From contig NZ_JAIQZM010000025.1 in the NCBI RefSeq assembly GCF_023333595.1, positions 18,987-82,986 of the forward strand: a stretch of 64,000 nucleotides of DNA, in the 5' to 3' direction. The position numbers and the translations under genes are program-made. Below are positions 33,669 through 41,929 of this stretch, in pieces. The first letter of the stretch is position 1, and each line of letters begins with the position of its first letter. The DNA comes from Argonema galeatum A003/A1 (GTDB taxonomy: Bacteria > Cyanobacteriota > Cyanobacteriia > Cyanobacteriales > Aerosakkonemataceae). The notes under the pieces were generated by a model. The model did not search any database. It saw only the letters and a list, made by a program, of their open reading frames with translations, and was not told the DNA's origin.

Positions 33669-35087
33669 ATGTCACAATCTTTGATTCTTTCTTTAAAAAG
33701 AAACATTTTTCTGTTAGAACGATCGCCTGACGAAATAGATGTCCGTTCTCCTCTGGTTAATTTAACGTTCAAGCAACTTACACCCGGCTTACTGGCTGCA
33801 CTAAAGACACTTGCTGCTGATGGCGCTACGGAGGAAGAGTTGAGTGACTTGGTGGTAAAAATTGATGGAGAAGCCGAACTTCCCAAGCTTTACTACTACT
33901 TGCAAAAATTCAGCGATCGATCTCTACTTTGCCATACCGTTGTTGCCGATGGAAGCCCTTTGGCAACTATTGTGCCTATCTCTCGCTATTATAAGTTCGA
34001 TCTGAAAAAGATAGCTACAAACCAAAGCTATGTACTGTCCCGTTTTGCTTATTGCCGCAAATACAAAGAGCAAATGGTTTTAGAATCTCCCTTATCTTAC
34101 GCACAAATAATTCTACAGGATTCGAGAAGCACAGCAATAATTACCGAACTTGTAAAGCCTTCAAGCTGTGGTGAAATTAACCTAAAATTTCCCAATATAT
34201 CAGAAAATGGCCTGCAAATGTTCTTTATCCTCTTGTTGAATGCCCAAGCTATTTCCGAAGTGAAAGAGCGGGGTAAAATCCAAGAAGAAGAAAATATAAA
34301 ACTTGCCCAATGGAGCTTTCACGATCTTCTATTTCACGCCAGAAGCAGACTGGGAAGACATATTAGTTTTTATCGAGATAATTCAGGAATTTTGCTGGAA
34401 AATAAGCCTCCTTCCGTTGTGAAGGAAAAGATGTCGATCGATACAATAAATTTATATAAACCTAATATTGAAAAAATCAACGAGACAGATTATCCTTTTA
34501 GTTTAGTGTTGGAAGAAAGAAAAACTATTAGAAATTACGCAGATAAGCCAATAACAGATAAACAGCTAGGTGAATTTCTTTATCGATCGGCGCGAGTAAA
34601 AAGCATTAAAGAAACAGAGTATGGGGAAAGAAGTAGCCGACCTTACCCAAGCGCCGGAGCAGATTACGAATTGGAAGTTTATGTCACTGTAAATAATTGC
34701 GAAAATATTTCTCCGGGTATTTACCATTACTGTCCCAAGGAACATCAACTTTGTAAGCTTGCCGAGAAAAATAGCAAAGTTGAAGCCCTTTTGCAAGGAG
34801 CGGGTGACGCAGTAAGAGAAAGTTGGGAATCTCTGCAAGTTTTAATTACAATTGCTGCTCGTTTTCAAAGAAGAAATTGGCAGTATGAAGCGATCGCCTA
34901 CGCCACAACATTAAAGCACGTTGGTATTCTGTACCAAACATTTTATCTGGTAGCAACGGCGATGGATTTGGCTCCTTGCGCTCTTTCGTTTGGAGATTCC
35001 GATTTATTTGCAGCAGCAGTGGGGACAGATTACTACGCAGAAACTTCTGTAGGAGAATTCCTTTTGGGTAGTAAGTCAACGAATTAG
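33669..35087 (+). CDS. SagB/ThcOx-type FMN-dependent dehydrogenase
   Basis: This 472-residue protein has a C-terminal nitroreductase-like domain of the SagB family (about 275-470): LEERKTIRNYADKPITDKQLGEFLYRSARV, RPYPSAGADYELEVYVTV, PGIYHYCPKEHQL and GEFLLG. SagB enzymes use FMN to oxidise azoline rings to azoles in RiPP maturation. The N-terminal 250 residues (SLILSLKRNIFLLERSPDEI, LTPGLLAALKTLAADGATEEEL) look like the winged-helix substrate-docking part seen in stand-alone members. It is almost certainly co-transcribed with the NHLP-type precursor. No YcaO cyclodehydratase, protease or transporter is nearby. Confidence 0.87.
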   Translation: MSQSLILSLKRNIFLLERSPDEIDVRSPLVNLTFKQLTPGLLAALKTLAADGATEEELSDLVVKIDGEAELPKLYYYLQKFSDRSLLCHTVVADGSPLATIVPISRYYKFDLKKIATNQSYVLSRFAYCRKYKEQMVLESPLSYAQIILQDSRSTAIITELVKPSSCGEINLKFPNISENGLQMFFILLLNAQAISEVKERGKIQEEENIKLAQWSFHDLLFHARSRLGRHISFYRDNSGILLENKPPSVVKEKMSIDTINLYKPNIEKINETDYPFSLVLEERKTIRNYADKPITDKQLGEFLYRSARVKSIKETEYGERSSRPYPSAGADYELEVYVTVNNCENISPGIYHYCPKEHQLCKLAEKNSKVEALLQGAGDAVRESWESLQVLITIAARFQRRNWQYEAIAYATTLKHVGILYQTFYLVATAMDLAPCALSFGDSDLFAAAVGTDYYAETSVGEFLLGSKSTN

Positions 35088-35257
35088 CTTCAGCTTCGGT
35101 AAAATTGAGGTGCGATCGGGCTTATGGTGGAGTACGGAGTGCGATCGACAGTAGCCGATAATTTATCTGTTAATATCCGCCCATCCGTGTAAAAGATCTG
35201 TCCTGTACTGGTGAGGAGAGGAGATGAACGCAATTCGTTCCGTAGTAGGATTTCCAA

Positions 35258-35357
35258 ATGAACATTTTTGTAGGAACACGGCATCATACATAAGTTGGTA
35301 TAGATGAAAATTTTAATTATGCCGTGTCCCTAGAGCATAGTTGACCCGAAAGAACCG
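35258..35357. repeat. Interspersed hairpin element, copy 2 (~100 bp)
   Basis: Partner of 1551-1651. ACACGGCATCATA and TAATTATGCCGTGT form an internal inverted repeat. Its sequence has diverged but the arms are better conserved than the centre. No other feature is visible in 35088-35381. Confidence 0.6.
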
Positions 35358-35381
35358 TGCGATCGCCCTTCTTCAAACTAC

Positions 35382-35549
35382 TCAAACTTCCAACTTCTGT
35401 GCAGCATCCCGTTTATCTTCCGTCCTCAGTCGCCATTTTTTTGTATTAGCCGTTGATATCTCACACATTTCTCTAGCTTTCTGTTCAAAAGCTTTAACCA
35501 TTTCCAGAATTTCTAGCAGTTCTTTTTCATCAGATTTTTGTTCTGTCAT
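35382..35549 (-). CDS. Small charged protein (55 aa), unknown
   Basis: Reading from ATG 35547-35549 gives a 55-residue protein beginning MTEQKSDEKELLEILEMVKA and ending DAAQKLEV. It is rich in Glu and Lys and probably forms a helix or coiled coil. Its start overlaps the stop of the upstream 115-residue gene as ATGA, the classic sign of translational coupling, which is the main reason to believe it. Function unknown; with its neighbour it could form a small complex. Confidence 0.6.
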   Translation of the reverse strand: MTEQKSDEKELLEILEMVKAFEQKAREMCEISTANTKKWRLRTEDKRDAAQKLEV

Positions 35550-35893
35550 TGTAAGTTCTCCAAACGAGCTTTAATCCCCTTTACCATTATTTTCGTTTCC
35601 AACACTCGACCCAGTTCTATTGCCAAATCTTCTCCTGCTTCTTGAATTTGTTCATTTGTAGTCACCTTTCTTGAGAGATCTTCAATACGAGCCTCAATTT
35701 GCCTTCTTTGGGTAGCTACAAAAAATAAGGCTGTATTAAAAGACGCAAACATCTGAATAAGTAAGAAATTGTTGGGAAAACGCTCCAGCCTGACTCTGAC
35801 TAAGTTAAGTCCCGCTGTTGCTTCCCGCTCGATTATATCTAACTCTTGGTTTAACCGCTCAATCAGAGCGTTCAGTTCTGATGGAATAGTCAT
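35546..35893 (-). CDS. Conserved-looking helical protein (115 aa), unknown
   Basis: Translation begins MTIPSELNALIERLNQELD and is predicted by eye to be long helices with heptad-like patterns (LIERLNQELDIIEREATAGL, RRQIEARIEDLSRKVTTNEQ). A middle hydrophobic stretch (NFLLIQMFASFNTALFFVA) could be a membrane-facing helix. It overlaps the downstream 55-residue gene by 4 bp. I do not recognise the family. It is divergent from the FGGY kinase, 59 bp away. Confidence 0.6.
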   Translation of the reverse strand: MTIPSELNALIERLNQELDIIEREATAGLNLVRVRLERFPNNFLLIQMFASFNTALFFVATQRRQIEARIEDLSRKVTTNEQIQEAGEDLAIELGRVLETKIMVKGIKARLENLQ

Positions 35894-35952
35894 GTATAAT
35901 TTATACTATAAAAACCTAGCATTTGTCTAGATAAATTACATATATTTACCTT

Positions 35953-37230
35953 ATGAACCTCTACCTGGGCATCGATTTTGGCACATCTGGCGCACGCGCC
36001 ATAGTAATCAACTCGGCAGGACTTATCCAATCTGAAACACAATATCCATTTCAGAATTCAGCCAATTTAGCCCAACTTTGGCAACAAGCTTTATTCTCTC
36101 TTATCCAGCAAATTAACCCAGAATTACGACAAGAAATAAAAGCAATTTGCATTAACGGCACTTCCTCCACCGTTATGCTATGCGATATCGCTGGAAACCC
36201 AATCGATGAACCGATTTTATATAACGATGCACGGGGTGTGGAAGTGCTGGATAAAGTCAGGGAAATTGCACCACAAAACCATACTGTAATTAGCGCTACT
36301 TCTTCATTAGCTAAACTTTTAAGGTGGCAAGAAAAGATCTCCCATAGCCCCCCTTATCAAGGGGGGGATAAGAGAAAAGTTTATTTTTTGCATCAAGCAG
36401 ATTGGTTGGCATTTCTGTTGCATGGAAAATTGGGAATCAGCGATTATCATAATGCTTTGAAACTCGGTTACGATGTGGAGCAACTTTGCTATCCTAAATG
36501 GCTAGAAAATTTAGAAATAGCAATTAAATTGCCCAAAGTTATCGTACCCGGTAATCCTATCTCGGAAGTAACATCTGAAATAGCTAATAATCTCGGTTTA
36601 AGGCGAGATTGCGTAGTTTGTGCTGGCACAACTGATAGTATTGCTGCCTTTCTCGCTAGCGGTGCGACATTTCCCGGTGAAGCAAGTACATCGTTGGGTT
36701 CTACTTTAGTAATAAAACTTTTGAGTAGCACTCGCGTAGATGATGCGCGATATGGAATTTATAGTCACAGATTGGGAGATTTATGGTTAGTTGGTGGTGC
36801 TTCTAATACTGGTGGTGCCGTGTTGCGAGAATTTTTTACCGATCCTGAATTAGAAAATCTCAGCCACGAGATAGATGCAGAAAAAGAAAATTTACTTGAT
36901 TATTATCCATTATTGAAAGCAGGCGATCGCTTCCCCATCAACGATCCCAATTTGCCGCCGCGACTGGAACCTCGCCCCGAAAACCCAGTGGAATTTCTGC
37001 ACGGTTTGCTGGAAAGTATCGCTCGCATTGAAGCACGGGGTTATCAGTTATTGCAACAATTGGGTGCAACTCCCTTGACCCGCGTTTACACTGCTGGCGG
37101 TGGTGCGAAAAATCCCACTTGGACAAAGATTCGCAGGCGTTATTTGAAAGTATCTATTTTAGAACCGACGCACAGAGAAGCGGCGTATGGTAGCGCCCTT
37201 TTAGCGATGCGGGGACTCAACGCAAATTAG
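35953..37230 (+). CDS. FGGY-family sugar kinase (D-ribulokinase/xylulokinase-like)
   Basis: This 425-residue protein has the ASKHA FGGY fold. The phosphate-1 loop is GIDFGTSGARAIVIN at the N-terminus; CAGTTDSIAAF and TAGGGAKNPTWTKIR supply phosphate-2 and adenosine motifs. It resembles the cyanobacterial/plant group annotated xylulokinase-like, some of which phosphorylate D-ribulose. Residues near 132-142 (HSPPYQGGDK) come from a palindromic C/G-run repeat (36346-36371) in frame, an insertion seen in many cyanobacterial genes. It is convergent with the helicase gene, 5 bp apart. Confidence 0.85.
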   Translation: MNLYLGIDFGTSGARAIVINSAGLIQSETQYPFQNSANLAQLWQQALFSLIQQINPELRQEIKAICINGTSSTVMLCDIAGNPIDEPILYNDARGVEVLDKVREIAPQNHTVISATSSLAKLLRWQEKISHSPPYQGGDKRKVYFLHQADWLAFLLHGKLGISDYHNALKLGYDVEQLCYPKWLENLEIAIKLPKVIVPGNPISEVTSEIANNLGLRRDCVVCAGTTDSIAAFLASGATFPGEASTSLGSTLVIKLLSSTRVDDARYGIYSHRLGDLWLVGGASNTGGAVLREFFTDPELENLSHEIDAEKENLLDYYPLLKAGDRFPINDPNLPPRLEPRPENPVEFLHGLLESIARIEARGYQLLQQLGATPLTRVYTAGGGAKNPTWTKIRRRYLKVSILEPTHREAAYGSALLAMRGLNAN

Positions 37231-37235
37231 TTGGG

Positions 37236-39599
37236 TTACTGTACTCGTTGCAGCTTGGCAATTTTTGGATCGATAATTTTTCGCCCAACACCGGGAAAAT
37301 GAACAGCTACAGTCATTTTTTCTCCGGAACCCAAAATATGGGTGATTTCGCCAATACCGAAAGATTTGTGAAGGATGCGATCGCCTATTTTCCAATCTTG
37401 GCTCTGATTGGGCGAAACGCCAACACTTTCATCTTGAGATTTCTGTCGCTGCGACTTTCCAGCTACACCCGCGCCACCGCTGCGAATCGTCGCCCCTACC
37501 TTGCTACTCACTAAATCTTGAGGCAATTCTTCGAGAAACTGCGATTTAATAGCCGGTTCGCGAGAACCCCACAAACGTCGTTCCAGCGCATGAGAAAGAT
37601 ACAATCTCTCCTGGGCGCGAGTGATGCCAACATAACACAAACGCCGCTCCTCTTCCAATGTAACTGGATCGTCCAAACTGCGAATGTGAGGTAACAATCC
37701 CTGCTCCATCCCCACCAAAAATACGACCGGAAATTCCAGTCCTTTGGCGGCGTGCAACGTCAGCAAGGAAACTGCTTTTTGTCCTTCTTTCAAGTTATCT
37801 AAATCTGAAGATAAAGAAGCATTGGCCAAGAAAATTCCCAAACTTGCTTCATCATTTTCTTCTTCAAATTGCACCACGGCGTTAAACAATTCAAATACGT
37901 TTTGCAGTCGATCCTGGGCTTCATCAGTGCCTTGCTTTTTCAAATCATCAATGTAACCAGAATCTTCCATAATTCCCCGAACAATTTGAGACGCCGGGAG
38001 TGGATCGACTTGTTGCTGCCATTTACCAATCAGCTGCACAAAGCTGTTAATTGATTTGGCTGCACGTCCTGCCAATGTATTTACTGATGTCTCATCGCTC
38101 AGTATTTCCCACAAGGGGACGCCCAATTGTTGGGCTGCATTAATCAGGGAATCTACCGTAGCTTTACCTATACCGCGTCGGGGGGTATTAATTACTCGCA
38201 CCAAACTAACTGTATCGGATGGATTGACAAGTAACCGCAGATATGCAAGCGAATCTTTAATTTCTTTGCGATCGTAGAACTTCAAACCGCCAACCATTGT
38301 GTAGGGAATACCCCAGCGCAGCAAGGCGTCTTCAAACGGTCGAGATTGGGCATTTGTGCGGTAAAGAATCGCAAAACTACCTAAGTCAAATTCTTTTTCC
38401 TGGCGTTCCAGTTGGCGAAGTTGCTGCACTGTAAAATCAGCTTCATCGAGTTCGTTATCAGCACGATGGAGGTAAATCGGTTCTCCTTCTCCTCTTGTAG
38501 CACGCAGAATTTTATCAATGCGTTGGGTGTTATTTTGAATTAGCTGATTTGCCGCTTGCAGAATGTTTTCTCTGGAACGGTAATTTTCCTCAAGCTTCAC
38601 CATTGTCCGCGTGTCGTCATCTGGCAATCCGTCGCCAAAGTCCTCCTGAAATCCCAGCAAAATCTTGTAATCTGCCATTCGGAAGGAATAAATTGCTTGA
38701 TCGACATCGCCAACGACAAATACAGAGCGATTTTGCCAATTATCAAATTTTTTTGGACTTTCCCCGTTAGTGGCTAAGAGCCGAATCAGGTCGTATTGAA
38801 TGCGGTTAGTATCCTGATATTCATCTACCAAAATATGTTGAAATCGTCGATGCCAATAGCCCAGAACAGATTCGTTCTGTTCAAAAAGTTGGACTGGAAC
38901 TAAGATGAGATCGTCGAAATCGAGGCCGTTATTTTCTGCTAGTTTATCCTGGTAAATGCTATAAACTTGTGCTATTACTCTACCGCGAAAGTTCGGCTGT
39001 TCTCGCTCAAACTCTTGGGGCGATAAGCCTTGATTTTTGGCGTTGCTGATGGCGTAGCGGACGGAACTGGGGTCAAATTTCTTATCGTCCAGGTTTAGCT
39101 GTTTGGTGACAATTTCTTTAATCAGGCTTTTGACATCGGATTCGTCAAAGATGGAAAAGTTGCGATTCCACTTGCGTCCTTTTTCGTCTTGATATTTCTC
39201 GATATCATATCTGAGGATACGAGCGCAAAGGCTATGAAAAGTGCCTACCCACAAAGGTTTGATGCGAGTTTTGTAGACTTGCGATCGCAACCTCGTCTGT
39301 TCCTCACCTGAAAGTGACTCAAACGACTTCCCTGTCTCCTTTTGCGCCATCTGAGCCGCAAAAAGCTTTTCAATCCGCTCTTTCATCTCCCGCGCCGCCT
39401 TATTGGTAAAAGTAACAGCCAGGATATGTTCTGGATCGACTTTATGCTTCACAATAAGATTGGCGACTCGATAAGTCAGCGCCCGCGTTTTGCCGGAACC
39501 CGCCCCAGCAACGACAAGCAAGGGGCCGCAAAAATGTTCGACAGCGCGACGTTGGCTGGCGTTGAGGTGGCTGAGAAAGTCGGTGGTTGCTGTAGTCAT
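37236..39599 (-). CDS. pcrA: ATP-dependent DNA helicase PcrA/UvrD
   Basis: This 787-residue superfamily 1A 3'-5' helicase acts in nucleotide excision repair and replication restart. Motif Q/I: NASQRRAVEHFCGPLLVVAG then GSGKTRALTYR. Motif Ia: AVTFTNKAAREM. Motif II: VDEYQDTN. Motif III and IV: VGDVDQAIYSFRMA and LEENYRS. Motif V/VI: TLHAAKGLEFPVVFLVG and YVGITRAQERLYL. The C-terminal GDRILHKSFGIGEI is the Tudor-like region that contacts RNA polymerase in PcrA. Length is typical. Confidence 0.96.
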   Translation of the reverse strand: MTTATTDFLSHLNASQRRAVEHFCGPLLVVAGAGSGKTRALTYRVANLIVKHKVDPEHILAVTFTNKAAREMKERIEKLFAAQMAQKETGKSFESLSGEEQTRLRSQVYKTRIKPLWVGTFHSLCARILRYDIEKYQDEKGRKWNRNFSIFDESDVKSLIKEIVTKQLNLDDKKFDPSSVRYAISNAKNQGLSPQEFEREQPNFRGRVIAQVYSIYQDKLAENNGLDFDDLILVPVQLFEQNESVLGYWHRRFQHILVDEYQDTNRIQYDLIRLLATNGESPKKFDNWQNRSVFVVGDVDQAIYSFRMADYKILLGFQEDFGDGLPDDDTRTMVKLEENYRSRENILQAANQLIQNNTQRIDKILRATRGEGEPIYLHRADNELDEADFTVQQLRQLERQEKEFDLGSFAILYRTNAQSRPFEDALLRWGIPYTMVGGLKFYDRKEIKDSLAYLRLLVNPSDTVSLVRVINTPRRGIGKATVDSLINAAQQLGVPLWEILSDETSVNTLAGRAAKSINSFVQLIGKWQQQVDPLPASQIVRGIMEDSGYIDDLKKQGTDEAQDRLQNVFELFNAVVQFEEENDEASLGIFLANASLSSDLDNLKEGQKAVSLLTLHAAKGLEFPVVFLVGMEQGLLPHIRSLDDPVTLEEERRLCYVGITRAQERLYLSHALERRLWGSREPAIKSQFLEELPQDLVSSKVGATIRSGGAGVAGKSQRQKSQDESVGVSPNQSQDWKIGDRILHKSFGIGEITHILGSGEKMTVAVHFPGVGRKIIDPKIAKLQRVQ

Positions 39600-39678
39600 G
39601 GTTAAGATGAGTTCTAGGCGATCGCGTCTGTGCAGGAGAGAGGCGCTATTAGCAAGACTATCACGTTACGCATTTGAT

Positions 39679-39734
39679 TTTTCACCATAGATGTAGGGGC
39701 AATTCATGAATTGCCCCTACATCTATGGTGAAAA
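39679..39734. repeat. Perfect 56-bp palindrome, copy 2
   Basis: Symmetric about 39706/39707, with arms TTTTCACCATAGATGTAGGG and onward. The central 30 bp equal the palindrome at 4215-4244. It lies 80 bp upstream of the helicase start, so it is not a terminator of that gene. Confidence 0.9.
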
Positions 39735-39933
39735 GTGCCAACAAAAGTGTAATATCGTGTTCGGTTGCATCGTTAGTGCATGAGTGCGATCGTTAAATTG
39801 TCTGTTGTTATCGTTGGTTAAATTTTACCGCAGATGAAGACTCTGGAACGCAGATAAACGCAGATAAGAATAATCACAAGATTTTTTAAGGTAATCGATG
39901 CTACCGGACATGATATAACTCATTCCTCAAAAC
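39735..39933. repeat. Dispersed ~130-bp repeat, second copy (39793-39915)
   Basis: Matches 15925-16055 in inverted orientation (see that region). Contains CAGATAAACGCAGATAAG units. The whole stretch 39600-39933 (334 bp) between the helicase and histidine kinase genes shows only this repeat and the palindrome; no gene. Confidence 0.55.
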
Positions 39934-41724
39934 TCAAACTGGTAGGCGGACAGTAAAAGTACACCCCTGTCCAACCTTACTCGCTACAAAAATTTCACCG
40001 CCCATCATCTCGCAGAAATGGCGGCTAATTGCCAACCCCAGTCCCGTACCGCCATACTTTTTAGTAGTCGAAGCATCCCCTTGCGTAAATGGTTGAAACA
40101 ACTGCTGCTGTTGCTCGTAGGATATGCCAATGCCTGTGTCTTGAACGCGAAAACAAATGCACTCCGACAATTTTGGAGTTTGGATTTTGGATTTTGGATT
40201 ATAAAACAAGAAAGAAGAATTCTCTTTGTCGTCTTCTTTTGTATTCTCTATTGCCAAATCGTTTGACTCGCGGGTAACCGCCAACGTCACTTTACCGTGT
40301 GTAGTAAACTTGGCAGCGTTGCTCAGCAGATTGAATAATATCTGCTGCACTTTAGTTCGATCGGCATAAATGGTACCAAGCTGTTCGTCGCAATTCACCT
40401 CTAAAACGTTTACATTCTTATGCACCAATGGCTTCGCTATAGTGACAACGTTATTAATTAGTGCGGTGATATCAAATGTCTCCGGGTAGAAAGTCATTTT
40501 ACCCGCTTCAATCTTTGATAAGTCGAGGATGTCGTTGATCAGTGCCAACAGATGTTTGCCAGAAGCGTTGATTGTCTGGAGGTCGTCGATAAATTCCTCC
40601 TCCCCTACATTTAGATCTTGGGCGTCCTCTTGGAGAAGTTGACTCAAACCAATGATGGCATTTAACGGTGTACGCAGTTCGTGGCTCATATTCGCCACAA
40701 ACTGGCTCTTAGCATTGCTAGAAGCTTCAGCTAATTCTTTAGCTTGTTCCAGTTCTTTGGTACGCTCGGATACTCGCTGGATGAGATGATTGAGAGATGT
40801 AGCTAATGACCCAATTTCATCTTCCGTTGTGACAGGAACCCGCAAATCGAAATTAGACTCCCTCGCTACTTGCTCGGCTACCTGAGTTAAACTTACGACA
40901 GGCTTAGCGATCGCACGACTTCTACGCAAGGCCACAATTGAAGCGATCGTCACCGACAGCAACATACTCAAAATAATAATTTGTTTCTCCAGTCCCTGTG
41001 CATCCTCCATCGCCACTTCCCCTTGCCGCTCTTGATTGTGAGCGGTTTGAAGGATGTTGGTCAATTTCCCGCCGAGTAGCTCCAAGCTCGTCGCTTCCTT
41101 TCCAACAACGATCGTTTGTAGCTGCTGCTGTGCTGACTTAAGCGCCTCCGGTCTCAATTGTAATAAATCGATTCGCTGCAAAATTGACTCAGTAGTTTGT
41201 GCGTAGGATTCTAAATTAGCCGCATAAGCTTGCAACAAAGTTTTGAAAGTAGTGGGATTTGCTGCTAACCACGCGGGTTTGCTTTCTATATATCGTTCAA
41301 TCTCAAGGCGCAACTTCTTAGCCTTAGCAATACTGTCGTGAAAACGCGCTTTTTCTGTTTGCAGCCGTCCCGAATCTTCCATTACATAAGCTATCCGCGA
41401 AGCCTGCAATTGCGCCGTTACTACCGCCTCCTTGAAATCGCTCAAAAGTTGCGATTGCACGTGAGCATCAGCTAGTTGCTCTACTCCTTGTCCCTGGTAA
41501 TAGTCCGCAATTACCAGTCCAGTACATGAGCCAAAAAAAGCAATGCCAATTGCCACGAAATACCCGTAACCAATTTTTTGACGGATGCGCCAGCCACCGA
41601 CTTTCGATTTCCAAGTTGAAGGAAATTCAAGAGTTGGTAACTCTATAGAGGGATGAGAAATTAAATTTTTTTTTCTATCCGCACTGCCGTCAGAAGCGGT
41701 TAGCTCTTGAGGTTGCGCCAGCAT
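39934..41724 (-). CDS. Membrane sensor histidine kinase (HAMP-HisKA-HATPase)
   Basis: This 596-residue kinase has a TM segment near 50-75 (GYFVAIGIAFFGSCTGLVIA), a periplasmic helical sensor (about 80-250), a second TM near 252-270 (IIILSMLLSVTIASIVAL), HAMP (about 275-330), the HisKA H-box SHELRTPLNAIIGLSQLL (His about 346) and HATPase_c (N-box NLLSNAAKFT, G1 VQDTGIGIS, G2 GGTGLGLAIS). Inside the ATPase domain a stretch, ENSSFLFYNPKSKIQTPKL, derives from TTTTGGA simple repeats and keeps frame. No response regulator is adjacent; the next kinase gene upstream on the same strand is the only signalling neighbour. Confidence 0.93.
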   Translation of the reverse strand: MLAQPQELTASDGSADRKKNLISHPSIELPTLEFPSTWKSKVGGWRIRQKIGYGYFVAIGIAFFGSCTGLVIADYYQGQGVEQLADAHVQSQLLSDFKEAVVTAQLQASRIAYVMEDSGRLQTEKARFHDSIAKAKKLRLEIERYIESKPAWLAANPTTFKTLLQAYAANLESYAQTTESILQRIDLLQLRPEALKSAQQQLQTIVVGKEATSLELLGGKLTNILQTAHNQERQGEVAMEDAQGLEKQIIILSMLLSVTIASIVALRRSRAIAKPVVSLTQVAEQVARESNFDLRVPVTTEDEIGSLATSLNHLIQRVSERTKELEQAKELAEASSNAKSQFVANMSHELRTPLNAIIGLSQLLQEDAQDLNVGEEEFIDDLQTINASGKHLLALINDILDLSKIEAGKMTFYPETFDITALINNVVTIAKPLVHKNVNVLEVNCDEQLGTIYADRTKVQQILFNLLSNAAKFTTHGKVTLAVTRESNDLAIENTKEDDKENSSFLFYNPKSKIQTPKLSECICFRVQDTGIGISYEQQQQLFQPFTQGDASTTKKYGGTGLGLAISRHFCEMMGGEIFVASKVGQGCTFTVRLPV

Positions 41725-41929
41725 AAACTTATACCCTCCCCCTATCGGTGCGATGCGTCACCCTAGCCAATAAAATCACATCAAGTGCTAATTAAAATCT
41801 AACCCCAAGCGTTAGCTATTCACAGCACCTAAAGATTAATATTTTATTATTATGCCTTGACTGTGAATCCCCCTACGGGGTGATTAGAGCAATTAAACTC
41901 GAACCTGCTCGTGAAGCCCACAGTGCTGG

